DNA from: Brevibacterium oceani
Lineage (GTDB): Bacteria > Actinomycetota > Actinomycetes > Actinomycetales > Brevibacteriaceae
Reading direction: 5' to 3'
DNA length: 64,000 bases
Assembly (NCBI RefSeq): GCF_013623835.1
Contig: NZ_JABKDE010000003.1
Coordinates: 186,001 to 250,000 of the forward strand
Both the position numbers and the translations under genes were made by a program. How positions within the stretch are numbered: position 1 is the stretch's first letter; the number at the start of each line of letters is the position of its first letter. This document shows, piece by piece, positions 36,571 through 45,001 of the stretch. The notes under the pieces are model-generated. The model made no database searches. It saw only the letters and a program-made list of their open reading frames with translations, and was not told the DNA's origin.

Positions 36571-37071
36571 TCATCTCTGCGGCAGGTACGCCTTCTGGCT
36601 GTCGACCCATTCGTCGAGCACGTTTTCGCGGTCATCGAATTTTGCGGTCGGGAACGCCAGACCTTTCGTCGGCACGCTGGCGCCGAGTTCGACGAGCAGC
36701 GGACGCAGGGTCGTCTCCACAGCAAGCGTGTGCGCCGGGGACCCGATCGTGAAGACCGGGATCGTGGTCAGCCCGTGCAGACCGCCAGCGTCGTAGCGGT
36801 CGAGGAAGGCTTTGAGCAGTCCGGTGTAGCTGGCCTTGTAGGTCGGCGTGGCGATGACGGCGTAGTCGGCGGTGGCCAGTCGTTCGGTGAGTGTGTTGAG
36901 GCGGTCGGACTTCCATTCGAAGATCTCGTCGGTCACCTCGGCGAGTTCGATGGTTTCGTCGATCTCGGATCCGGTCACCTCGGCGATCTTGGCGGCGAGG
37001 TCTTCGGCCACTTGGCGGGTTCGCGAATTTGGGCTCGGGTTGCCGACGACGACGGCGATGCGTGTGGTCAT
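36571..37071 (-). CDS. NADPH-dependent FMN reductase
   Basis: A 166-residue flavodoxin-like protein of the SsuE/NADPH-dependent FMN reductase family. The FMN-binding loop GNPSPNSRTRQVAEDL is at about residues 10-25, followed by YAVIATPTYKASYTGLLKAF near residue 75, the family's substrate and FMN block, and FTIGSPAHT. The ATG at 37071 is preceded by GGAGG at 8 nt. It would supply reduced flavin to a monooxygenase or reduce quinones or metals; no partner is adjacent. It ends 3 bp from the palindrome shared with the toxin-antitoxin pair. Confidence 0.87.
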   Translation of the reverse strand: MTTRIAVVVGNPSPNSRTRQVAEDLAAKIAEVTGSEIDETIELAEVTDEIFEWKSDRLNTLTERLATADYAVIATPTYKASYTGLLKAFLDRYDAGGLHGLTTIPVFTIGSPAHTLAVETTLRPLLVELGASVPTKGLAFPTAKFDDRENVLDEWVDSQKAYLPQR

Positions 37072-37327
37072 AAGGGGGTCCTCCCATTGGTGCGGTGCGC
37101 TCTTGTCCGGGTCCCGCGCTCGGCGGCTCCGTCTGCGCTCCACACTATGCGTCGGCTGATGGACCGAGCCTGATGAATGACATATCCGTTCTCATCCCCA
37201 ATCTGGACCGATGCCATTCCACCGCTGCGCATCCTTGGTTATCATGAAGTACCGCCGATCTTCGGCGAACCTCCCGCACCTCACCTGCAACCGCCGTCAG
37301 ATCATCGACGACCTCCGAGGAGCTTCC

Positions 37328-38002
37328 ATGACCACCCCCGACTCCAGTCGCCCCACCGAAGACCAGGTCCTCGCCGCGCAGGCCGACGCCGTCGACCGCG
37401 GGCTCAACATCACCGTCGAGGGCGACACCCAGCACACGGTCCAGACGCTGAGCCAGACCTATCCGACCACCGTCGCCGACCTCTGGGAAGCCTGCACCGA
37501 TCCGGTCCGGCTCGAGCGCTGGTTCGCCCCGGTCGGCGGCGACCTCGAACTCGGCGGTCGCTACCAGATCGAAGGCAATGCCTCCGGCACGATCGAGAGC
37601 TGCGAACCGCCCCACTTCTATTCGCTGACCTGGGAATTCGCGGGAGGAATCAGCCACGTCACCATCCGCATCGCCGAAGCAGACGCCGGCGCACGCCTGA
37701 CCCTCGAGCACTCCCACACAGGTGAGGCGAACGCCGATTTCTGGGTGCAGTTCGGACCCGGCGCCACCGGAGTCGGGTGGGACATCTCCCTCCTCGGTCT
37801 CGCCAACCATCTCGTGGCCGGCACTGGACACTCGGAAAAAGAGAATGAAGGGGTCGCCTCGGCGCAGGCCCAGGACTTCGTCCGCACCTCCAGCACCCGC
37901 TGGGGCGAGGCCTCGGCGGCGGCAGGCACACCCGTCGATCAGGCGCGCGCCGCAGCCGAACGCACCACCGACTTCTACCTCGGCCACCCTCCGGCCGAGT
38001 GA
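37328..38002 (+). CDS. SRPBCC (AHSA1/START-like) family protein
   Basis: A 224-residue protein with an SRPBCC ligand-binding fold. The typical YPTTVADLWEACTDPVRLER, WFAPVGGDLELGGRY and CEPPHFYSLTWEF blocks are near residues 46-110. The C-terminal 80 residues (after GWDISLLGLANHL) form an extra helical part found in some actinobacterial homologues. GAGGAG lies 5 nt before the ATG. Such proteins often pair with an ArsR regulator, as at 61.3 kb, but none is adjacent here. The function is unknown; hydrophobic ligand binding is typical of the fold. Confidence 0.82.
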   Translation: MTTPDSSRPTEDQVLAAQADAVDRGLNITVEGDTQHTVQTLSQTYPTTVADLWEACTDPVRLERWFAPVGGDLELGGRYQIEGNASGTIESCEPPHFYSLTWEFAGGISHVTIRIAEADAGARLTLEHSHTGEANADFWVQFGPGATGVGWDISLLGLANHLVAGTGHSEKENEGVASAQAQDFVRTSSTRWGEASAAAGTPVDQARAAAERTTDFYLGHPPAE

Positions 38003-38053
38003 CCTTCGTCCGCCGACTGAGCCAACGGCGGAATGGTCCTGCCCATTCCCTCC

Positions 38054-38752
38054 CTACTCCCCAGCCTGCTTCCGGGCCCCCAGCGCCAGCCGGGCGATAT
38101 CGCGCAGCACTTCGAGTTCCTCGCTGCCGTCGAGCAGCGCCCGCAGCTCGACGGCGGCCCGGCTGAGCAGGCTGCGATAGGCGCCGGCGACGTTGTCCGG
38201 TTCCCGCGTCAGCGGGTAGGACACACAGAGGGCGAACACGATCGCATCGACGGTGAAGGCCACACTCGCCGAAGCGGTCCCGGCCACCCGTGCCTGCTTC
38301 GTCGCGTAGAACTCCGCCGGATTTCCCGGCCCGCACAGCGCCAGGGCAGCCGAGCCGCCGTCGACGAGCGGGAGCACCGCCCCGACTCCACGCGAGACGC
38401 GCAGCTCATGATCGGCTTCGACGTTGCGCACGCACACGCGATCCTCACCGACGCGGACCCACAGCTGCACGGATTCCCCGGTCATCGTCCGCAGATGGTC
38501 GAGCACCGAGTTCGTCGTGGCGATATTGCGCCTGCCCGGGAAGGGCCCCAACCGCAGCAGCCCCGAGGAGTCACGGACGATGAACTTGTGCGCCCGCAGG
38601 TCGGTCAGCAGCCGATACGTCGTCGACTTCGAATAGCCGAGGCGGCGGCACACCTCCGCAGCCGTCATCGGCGAGTCCTGGAGGACTTCGAGGATGGCCG
38701 CACTGCGGTCGATGACTCCGATCTCCGCCGGCGCCTGGTCAGAACTCTTCAT
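38054..38752 (-). CDS. IclR-family regulator of the tricarboxylate transporter operon
   Basis: A 232-residue IclR-type regulator with a winged helix (VIDRSAAILEVLQDSPMTAA, then VCRRLGYSKSTTYRLLTDLR) and a shortened effector domain that keeps LPLVDGGSAALAL and ASASVAFTVDAIVFALCVSY. The ATG at 38752 has GAGGA at a 6-nt spacing; the ATG at 38758 is too close to it. It starts about 10 nt after the TctA stop and is the last gene of the lyase, CoA-transferase, TctC, TctB, TctA operon, so local control is likely. Confidence 0.87.
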   Translation of the reverse strand: MKSSDQAPAEIGVIDRSAAILEVLQDSPMTAAEVCRRLGYSKSTTYRLLTDLRAHKFIVRDSSGLLRLGPFPGRRNIATTNSVLDHLRTMTGESVQLWVRVGEDRVCVRNVEADHELRVSRGVGAVLPLVDGGSAALALCGPGNPAEFYATKQARVAGTASASVAFTVDAIVFALCVSYPLTREPDNVAGAYRSLLSRAAVELRALLDGSEELEVLRDIARLALGARKQAGE

Positions 38753-38761
38753 CCCCATTCC

Positions 38762-40276
38762 TCACGACACCGTCACATCGGCGAGCAGCTTCCGCCGGGA
38801 CACCCACCACCGGAAGACGACGGGTCCGATGATGCCGAGCACCATGAGGATGATGATCGACAGCGACACCGGCCTGGTGACCAGGGGTGCGAACGAGCCG
38901 CCGGAGATCTGCAGCATGCGCCGGAAGTTGTCCTCGAGCAGCGGCACGAGCACGAGCGCCAGGATCGCCGGAGCCAAGGGGATGCCGCCCTTCTCCATGA
39001 GGTAGCCGATGACTCCGAAGATGCCGAGCATCATCAGCCCGAACAGGCTGAATTCGATGGCGTAGGCGCCGATGACCACAAGCACGAGGATGGACGAGAA
39101 GAGGATCTCCTTGGGCATCTTCAAAAGCTTCACGAATACCCCGACCAGCGGCAGGTTGAGGATGATGAGCGCGATATTGCCGATGTACATGCTGGCGATG
39201 ATCGTCCAGATCAGACCGGTCTCGTCCCGGAAGATCAGCGGTCCGGGCTGCAGGCCGTACATCGTGAACACGAAGAGCAGCAGCGCCGTCGTCGCCGAAC
39301 CCGGGATGCCGAGGCTGAACAGCGGAATCATCGCACCGCCCACACCGGCATTGTTCGACGCTTCGGGACCGGCCACGCCCTCGATGGCGCCGTGACCGAA
39401 CTCGTCCTTCCGCTTCGAGATCCGCTTCTCCATGATGTAGGACATGAACGAGGCCAGCGACGGACCGACTCCTGGCAGGATGCCGATGATGAAGCCGACC
39501 ACGGAACCGCGGGCCCACGGGCCGGCCGACCGCTGCCAGTCTTCCTTCGTCATCCATTTGTCGTCTCCGAAGCTCTGGATCTCATCCTTGGCCCCACGTC
39601 CGAGCGCGAGATTGCGGATCGCCTCGGGGATGGCGAAGAGCGCCATCGCGAAGATCGTGAAGTCGATCCCGTCGGAGAGCAGGTCCATGCCGAAGGTCTG
39701 CCGGGGCAGTCCGGTCTGGAAGTCGAGTCCGATGAGGCCGACGGCCAGGCCGATGAAGATCGAGATGAGCGCCTTGGCCCGCGAACCCGCCGACATCGTC
39801 GAGGCGAGCAGCAGGGCCGTGGCCATGAGCAGGAAGTATTCGGTGGCGCCGAAGACGTTCGCGAGTTTGACGAGGACGGGTGAGAGGAACGTCAGTCCGA
39901 TGATCGCCAGGGTGCCGGCGAGGAACGATCCGATCGCCGCGGTCGCCAGTGCGGCCTTGCCCCGACCTCGGCGGGCCATTTCGTAGCCCTCGATCGCGGT
40001 CACCGCGCTGGCGACCTCACCAGGGGTTTTGATGAGCGTAGCGGTGATCGAGCCGCCGTACATCGAACCGTAGTAGATTCCGCACAGCAGGATGAGACCG
40101 TGCACCGGCTCCATCCCGAAGGAGACCGGGATGAGGATCGCGATCGCAGAGATGGGTCCGATTCCCGGCAGCACTCCGACGACGGTGCCCAGCAGCACGC
40201 CGAGGAGGGCGAAGGCGAGGCTGACCGGCTCGAGCGCCGAGGCGAAGCCGCCTCCCAGATCGATGAGAGTGTCCAT
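38762..40276 (-). CDS. tctA: Tripartite tricarboxylate transporter, TctA large permease
   Basis: A 504-residue membrane protein with about 11-12 helices. The two TctA signature repeats are present: GVLPGIGPISAIAILIPVSF near residue 38 and GILPGVGPSLASFMSYIMEK near 265, plus YYGSMYGGSITATLIKTPGE and PEASNNAGVGGAMIPLFSLG. It forms the channel that takes up the acid delivered by TctC. The gene follows tctB by 8 nt. With the neighbouring CoA-transferase and lyase, the cargo is probably a branched hydroxy-dicarboxylate. Confidence 0.93.
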   Translation of the reverse strand: MDTLIDLGGGFASALEPVSLAFALLGVLLGTVVGVLPGIGPISAIAILIPVSFGMEPVHGLILLCGIYYGSMYGGSITATLIKTPGEVASAVTAIEGYEMARRGRGKAALATAAIGSFLAGTLAIIGLTFLSPVLVKLANVFGATEYFLLMATALLLASTMSAGSRAKALISIFIGLAVGLIGLDFQTGLPRQTFGMDLLSDGIDFTIFAMALFAIPEAIRNLALGRGAKDEIQSFGDDKWMTKEDWQRSAGPWARGSVVGFIIGILPGVGPSLASFMSYIMEKRISKRKDEFGHGAIEGVAGPEASNNAGVGGAMIPLFSLGIPGSATTALLLFVFTMYGLQPGPLIFRDETGLIWTIIASMYIGNIALIILNLPLVGVFVKLLKMPKEILFSSILVLVVIGAYAIEFSLFGLMMLGIFGVIGYLMEKGGIPLAPAILALVLVPLLEDNFRRMLQISGGSFAPLVTRPVSLSIIILMVLGIIGPVVFRWWVSRRKLLADVTVS

Positions 40277-40284
40277 GCCCGCCC

Positions 40285-40881
40285 CTAACCCAGGATCCCG
40301 ACCGGCAGGTACACGGCGAGTCCGTAGACGAACGCCGTGTACACCACGACCGCGAAGAGGACGGAGAAGATGAGGTTGCGGATCCACTTCTCCGGCGCGT
40401 AGATGCTGGTCAGCCCCATCAGGAACGCCGCAGTCGCCAGCAGGAACCCGACCGGGATGAGAATCGCCAGATAGACGAAGAAGAGCGCGAACTGGAACAC
40501 GACCTTGCGCACCTGCGGCTCCGGCGGGGCTTCGAGGACGATCCCGCCAACCCCCTCCTGACCGGAGGATCGGTCGGCGGTTTCAACGGATGATTCCCCC
40601 GCCGAGGCGGCTGCACCGTCCCCATCCCCCGCCGCGGTCGAGTGCGCTGATCCCGCGGACCCGGGAGCCGCCTCGGAGAGGGTGTCCTTCCGGTGCCGGA
40701 CGACCGCCTGGCCGGCGAGGAAGAGGCCGAGCACGATGAGTCCGATCCCCACGATGGCGGGGAAGGTGCGCGGGGTGACGATGTTCGCGGTCTCCTGGAT
40801 GGAGAACGTCGCGATGTAGTACACCGCGCCGATGACGGCGATGGCGCCGCCGGTGATGAGGTCGGTGCGGAAAGCGGTCAT
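40285..40881 (-). CDS. tctB: Tripartite tricarboxylate transporter, TctB small permease
   Basis: A 198-residue protein with the four-helix plan of TctB: TM1 and TM2 within residues 8-55, and TM3 and TM4 after residue 120. Between the pairs lies a 65-residue Ala/Gly/Ser/Glu-rich linker that most TctB proteins lack. The ATG overlaps the tctC stop by 4 nt (ATGA), which supports the start at 40881. Function is inferred from the operon tctCBA. Confidence 0.85.
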   Translation of the reverse strand: MTAFRTDLITGGAIAVIGAVYYIATFSIQETANIVTPRTFPAIVGIGLIVLGLFLAGQAVVRHRKDTLSEAAPGSAGSAHSTAAGDGDGAAASAGESSVETADRSSGQEGVGGIVLEAPPEPQVRKVVFQFALFFVYLAILIPVGFLLATAAFLMGLTSIYAPEKWIRNLIFSVLFAVVVYTAFVYGLAVYLPVGILG

Positions 40882-41942
40882 TTGCTGTTGCCCAGGTCGG
40901 TCTCCTTGACGCCTTCGGCGACCGTCTTCGCCGCGTCGTCGACGTAGGCCTGGGCGTCGTCGCCGGTGTGGAACTCGGTGGCCCACTGGTTGTTCTTCAG
41001 CGTCTCCTGCCAGGCATCGGACTTGCTCACGTCTTCGAGCGCCTTGGCCCAGAAGTCCACGGCTTCCTGCGGCATCTCGGCGGGTCCGTAGACTCCGCGC
41101 CAGTTGCCCAGGGTCACGTCGTAGCCGGAGTCCTTCGCGGTGGGCACCTTGTCGAAGGGCGCTGCCAGCGGTTCCTGGGCGAAGGTGACGAGCGGTTCGA
41201 TGTCACCGGCTTCGATGACGGAGCGGAATTCGCTCAGGCCGGCGATGGCGACCTTCGCGTCCCCGTTGAGCATGGCGGTCGTCTGCTCGCCGCCGCCGTC
41301 GTAGTTGACGAAGTTGATGTCGGCCGGGTCGACGCCGGCTTCCTTCGCGAACAGGGCGAACGGCAGAGTGTCGTCTCCGGCGGCTGCGACGGTGACCTTC
41401 TGCGGGTCGTCCTTGAGCGCCTTGACCAGGGCGTCGAGGTCCTTGAAGTCACCGTCCTTCGGGGTCACGACCATGAAGTCCTCGACGTAGAGGGTGGCGA
41501 TGAGCGTCGTGTCCTCGGGACCGAATTCGCAGAGGTTGCGCGCCTTCATCGTCTGGCTGGCCAGGGAGGTGATGGCGATCTGATCGTCCTTGCCCTTCTC
41601 CTGCTGCATCATCGACGTCAGCCACGAGCAGCCGGTGCCGCCGGGCTTGTTCTGCACGGGCAGCGTCGAGGAGACGATGTCTTCCTTCTGCAGCGCCTCG
41701 ACGAGGGCGCGTGCCGTGGTGTCCCAGCCGGATCCGGGTTCAGCCGGAGCGGTGACCGAGACCGGTCCCTTCGGATAGTCCCCGCCCTCGCCCGGGGGCT
41801 GCGCCTTGTTCCCACAGGCAGTGACGACGAAGGCGACCGAAGCGAGCACGGCCCCGATCTTCGCCGCGCGCTTGCGGGTACTCGTCGACCCTTCCTTCGC
41901 CGAGGCGGCCGTCCGTGTGCGTGTGATCGTCGTTGATCGCAT
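40878..41942 (-). CDS. tctC: Tripartite tricarboxylate transporter, TctC binding lipoprotein
   Basis: A 354-residue secreted substrate-binding protein. The N-terminus has a basic region (TRKRAAK) and a hydrophobic stretch ending in the lipobox VVTAC (Cys at about residue 43), so it is lipid-anchored outside the membrane. The mature part follows the Bug/TctC pattern: KGPVSVTAPAEPGSGWDTTA, VQNKPGGTG, then NFVNYDGGGEQTTAMLNGDA and a C-terminal helix. It presents a carboxylate to TctAB. GGGGA precedes the ATG. It follows the CoA-transferase by 69 bp. Confidence 0.92.
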   Translation of the reverse strand: MRSTTITRTRTAASAKEGSTSTRKRAAKIGAVLASVAFVVTACGNKAQPPGEGGDYPKGPVSVTAPAEPGSGWDTTARALVEALQKEDIVSSTLPVQNKPGGTGCSWLTSMMQQEKGKDDQIAITSLASQTMKARNLCEFGPEDTTLIATLYVEDFMVVTPKDGDFKDLDALVKALKDDPQKVTVAAAGDDTLPFALFAKEAGVDPADINFVNYDGGGEQTTAMLNGDAKVAIAGLSEFRSVIEAGDIEPLVTFAQEPLAAPFDKVPTAKDSGYDVTLGNWRGVYGPAEMPQEAVDFWAKALEDVSKSDAWQETLKNNQWATEFHTGDDAQAYVDDAAKTVAEGVKETDLGNSK

Positions 41943-42011
41943 GAGCTGTCCCCTTGTGTGTTCGGTTCTCGATATTCAGTGGTGTGCTTGGTGGTGCCGC
42001 TGGCTGAGTTG

Positions 42012-43238
42012 TCAGTCCAGGCGGTTTTCGTCGGGCTGGGGTCCGTCGACCGGTGGGCCCGTCGGCACTGCGGGGCCGTCCCGGTAATGGCTGTTGTGGC
42101 GGCCGGGTTCGGGCACATCGCTGCGCAGCCCGAGCCGGTTCCCGTCGAAGGTCAGCGGCAGCAGCGGCACATCCACGCTTGCACCTGTCGGCAGCCCGGT
42201 GTGGGCGAGCGCTCCGGAGGCCACAAGGTGCGGGTCGTCGGTGAGGTCGGCCGGGGTGTTGAGCGGAGAGACGGGCAGGCCGCGCCGGGTGCACTTGTCT
42301 TCGATCTCGGCCAGGCTCAGCTGTGACAGTGCCTGCTGGAGCTCGCGATGAATACGGTCGCGCTGGTCGACTCGGCCTTGGTTGGTCAGCATGTCCGGGT
42401 CGGCGGCCAGCCCCGTCAGTCCGAATTCGTCGCAGAGGTCGCGCCACTGCCCGTCGGAGACGGCGGCGACGAAGACCTGGTTGTCGTCGGCATCGCGGAA
42501 GATGTCGTAGACGGCCCAGGTTGCTTGCCGGGTCGGCATCGGGCGGGGTGGTTCGCCGCTGATCTGGGATTGTGCCATGTGCGTGCCGACGAGGAACGCG
42601 TTGTTCTCGAACAGTGCGGAGTTGATGAGTTTTCCGCGGCCGGTGGTTTCGCGCACCCGCAGTGCCGACTGGATGCCGATGACTCCGAACATTCCGCCCA
42701 TGATGTCGTTGACGCTGGCACCGGCGCGCAGCGGCTGGCCGGGCGGGCCGGTCATATACGCTAATCCCCCGAGCATCTGGACGACCTCGTCGAGGGCGGC
42801 GCGGTTCCCGTAGGGCCCGGAGAGGAATCCCTTGAGTGAGCAGTAGATGAGTCCGGGGTTGCGGGCCGAGAGCTCCTCGTATCCGAAGCCGATCGATTCC
42901 ATCTTCCCGACGCGGAAGTTCTCGAGCAGGACATCGGCGGAATCGATGAGGTCGAGGACGCGGTCACGGTCGGCCGCCTCGGCGATATCGAGTTGGACGC
43001 TGTGCTTATTGCGGTTGAAAGCGGGGAACAGCCCGGATCCGGACCCGGGCAGGTAGCGGGTCTTGTCGCCGGCGCCGCGGGGTTCGACCTTGATGACCTC
43101 GGCGCCGAGGTCGGCGAGGATCATCCCGCAGCTGGGGCCCATGACCATGTGGGAGAACTCGATGACGCGGATGCCTTCGAGCGGCAGCGGTTCGGGGGTT
43201 GTGGCGGGCGTCTGTGCGGTGGCCATGTGGGAAGTCAT
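42012..43238 (-). CDS. CaiB/BaiF-family CoA-transferase
   Basis: A 408-residue class III CoA-transferase of a different branch from those at 25987 and 45002. The N-terminal LEGIRVIEFSHMVMGPSCGM at about residues 20-39, ADLGAEVIKVEPRGAGDKTR, FNRNKHSVQLD and the Asp in ASVNDIMGGMFGV are visible. GAGDKTRYLPG resembles formyl-CoA or mesaconyl-CoA transferases. The ATG at 43238 is 1 nt after the lyase stop. With that lyase and TctCBA downstream it forms a transport, activation and cleavage operon for a hydroxy acid such as citramalate. Confidence 0.88.
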   Translation of the reverse strand: MTSHMATAQTPATTPEPLPLEGIRVIEFSHMVMGPSCGMILADLGAEVIKVEPRGAGDKTRYLPGSGSGLFPAFNRNKHSVQLDIAEAADRDRVLDLIDSADVLLENFRVGKMESIGFGYEELSARNPGLIYCSLKGFLSGPYGNRAALDEVVQMLGGLAYMTGPPGQPLRAGASVNDIMGGMFGVIGIQSALRVRETTGRGKLINSALFENNAFLVGTHMAQSQISGEPPRPMPTRQATWAVYDIFRDADDNQVFVAAVSDGQWRDLCDEFGLTGLAADPDMLTNQGRVDQRDRIHRELQQALSQLSLAEIEDKCTRRGLPVSPLNTPADLTDDPHLVASGALAHTGLPTGASVDVPLLPLTFDGNRLGLRSDVPEPGRHNSHYRDGPAVPTGPPVDGPQPDENRLD

Positions 43239-43239
43239 T

Positions 43240-44187
43240 TCAGACCTTCGCCGAGGCGGCCGCGAACCGGTCGTCGAAGACCGCGGGGGTCGCGGGGATG
43301 TCCGACAGGCTCGAGGTGAGGTCGTGTCCGACGGCGGCGATGAGGGGGTCGCGCACCTCGGTGAGCGCCTCGACGTCGACGCCGGTGGCCACGCCTTCAC
43401 GGTGGAGGAGGTGGACGAGGTCGTCGGTGCCGATGTTGCCGGCAGCGCCCGGGGCGAAGGGGCAGCCGCCGAGTCCGCCCATGGCCGCATCGAAGTTCGC
43501 GATCCCGAGATCGAGGGCGGCGATGACGTTGGCCATGCCGAAGTTGTAGGTGTCGTGGAGGTGGAGGTTGACCGGTTTGTCGGGGAAGGCGTCGAGAACC
43601 GCTGAGGTGTTGCGGCGGACCAGCGAGGGGTTGGCGTTGCCGATGGTGTCGGCCACCCCGACGCCGTGGGCTCCTGCGTCGACGAAGGGGCGGAGGACAT
43701 CGACGAGGTGGCCCGCCTCGGTGATGCCGTCGAAGGGGCAGATGAAGCTCACGGCGGTCGTGATGTCGAAGCGCAGTCCCTGGTCACGGGCGAAGTTCGC
43801 GGCGTCCATGAGGCGGTCGGACGCCTCGGCGATGGAGGCATCGGAATTCGCCTTCGAGTGCCCTTCGGACGCGGAGAGGACGAGCTTGATGTTCTTCGCA
43901 CCCGCATCGACGGCGCGCTGAGCGCCCTTGAGATTGAAGACGAGGGTATAGAAATCGACACCGTCGGCTTCGTGGGGAGACAGGCGGCGGAGGAGCTCGT
44001 CGGTGTCGGCCATCTGCGGGACCTTCTTCGGATTGACGAACGACCCGACTTCGATCTGGGTCAGTCCCGCCGCGATGAGCTTCTCGGCGAGCGCGACCTT
44101 GACCTCGGTGGGCACGATGGCCTTCTCGATCTGCAGACCGTCGCGCAGGGTGGTGTCGAGGATGTCGACGGTGGTGGGCCTGGCCAT
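43240..44187 (-). CDS. HMG-CoA lyase-family (citramalyl-CoA lyase-like) enzyme
   Basis: A 315-residue DRE-TIM metallolyase. It shows ILDTTLRDGLQIEKAIVPTE at residues 9-28, EVGSFVNPKKVPQMADT, LHLHDTYNFG with the metal His pair near residue 210 and GGLGGCPFAPGAAGN with the catalytic Cys near 240. SFVNPKKVPQMADT matches true HMG-CoA lyases better than the paralogue at 27303 does. AAGGAG lies 5 nt before the ATG. First gene of a six-gene operon that ends with an IclR regulator. Confidence 0.88.
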   Translation of the reverse strand: MARPTTVDILDTTLRDGLQIEKAIVPTEVKVALAEKLIAAGLTQIEVGSFVNPKKVPQMADTDELLRRLSPHEADGVDFYTLVFNLKGAQRAVDAGAKNIKLVLSASEGHSKANSDASIAEASDRLMDAANFARDQGLRFDITTAVSFICPFDGITEAGHLVDVLRPFVDAGAHGVGVADTIGNANPSLVRRNTSAVLDAFPDKPVNLHLHDTYNFGMANVIAALDLGIANFDAAMGGLGGCPFAPGAAGNIGTDDLVHLLHREGVATGVDVEALTEVRDPLIAAVGHDLTSSLSDIPATPAVFDDRFAAASAKV

Positions 44188-44338
44188 GGGACTCCTTCTC
44201 GCAGCTTCCCGGTGATCGGGACGAGTCTTCCGCCGTGCAGCGATGCGCGGCTGTTCCCATTGTTACTACAGGTCGGAGTCAGTGCGGTAGGCAACCTGCC
44301 CGGTATGTGAGAACACAAGCAGTATTGAGTGTTGCGGT

Positions 44339-44353
44339 TCCCGACTATCGGGA
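44339..44353. terminator. Short hairpin downstream of the DHFR-like gene
   Basis: TCCCGA, CTA, TCGGGA lies 17 bp beyond the stop of the minus-strand DHFR-like gene. A short 6-bp stem without U-tract; terminator or operator are both possible. Confidence 0.3.
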
Positions 44354-44370
44354 CTCGATGCTCGCGCGGT

Positions 44371-44937
44371 TCAGCTCTTCGGTCGAAACCGCAGGACCGT
44401 ATGCCCGGAGGCTAGCTCGCTGCGGCCGTCGGAGACGAGGTCGACGACCTCGGCGAGGCCGGCGAAGACGTAGGGGCCGTGCCCGGCGATCATGGGGTGG
44501 ACGACGAACTCGTAGACGTCGATGAGCCCGAGCTCGGCGAGCCCCCGAGGCAGCGTCACTCCCCCGACGATGAGCCCGGTCTCCGATTCCTCCTTGAGTC
44601 GGCGGACGGTACCGGCGAGGTCACCACGGATGATCTCGGTGTTCCATTGGACGGTCTTCCGGGTGGAGGAGACGAGGTATTTGCGTGCCGGATCGATGGC
44701 GGCGACGAATGGGTCGAGGTCGTCCGGCGAGGGCGGGGACTGCGCCTGCTGCGCGGATTCAGACGGCTGTCGCCACGCGTCTTCCATCATCTCGTAGGTG
44801 GTCCGTCCGAAGATCAGACCGTCGGCGCGGGCGAGGTTGTCCGCGTGGTGCCGATGCAGCTCCTCGCTGATGAGCCCGACACGGTGGTCGCAGCAGCCGT
44901 CGACGGTGACGTTGATCGAGTACATGAGCTCACCCAT
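44371..44937 (-). CDS. Dihydrofolate reductase-family protein
   Basis: A 188-residue RibD_C-type protein in the dihydrofolate reductase fold. MYSINVTVDGCCDH at residues 5-18, DGLIFGRTTYEMMEDAW, KYLVSSTRK and GLIVGGVTLPRGLAELGLID are the usual NADPH and fold blocks. Many such actinobacterial proteins exist and none has a defined substrate. The ATG at 44937 or the second Met at 44925, which has GGTGAG close upstream, is the start. It lies between two operons, 63 bp from a CoA-transferase gene, with no clear link. Confidence 0.85.
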   Translation of the reverse strand: MGELMYSINVTVDGCCDHRVGLISEELHRHHADNLARADGLIFGRTTYEMMEDAWRQPSESAQQAQSPPSPDDLDPFVAAIDPARKYLVSSTRKTVQWNTEIIRGDLAGTVRRLKEESETGLIVGGVTLPRGLAELGLIDVYEFVVHPMIAGHGPYVFAGLAEVVDLVSDGRSELASGHTVLRFRPKS

Positions 44938-45001
44938 GAGCCCAAGGGTAGACCTGTTCGACGGCCGCCGACAGGGTCAGTTCCCGCCGCCGTCAGTTAT
45001 C

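Noticed and set aside
38033..39883. Long plus-strand open frame (616 codons) opposite IclR and TctA
   Set aside because: Shadow of genes with clear homology; composition dominated by Asp, Glu, Arg and His.
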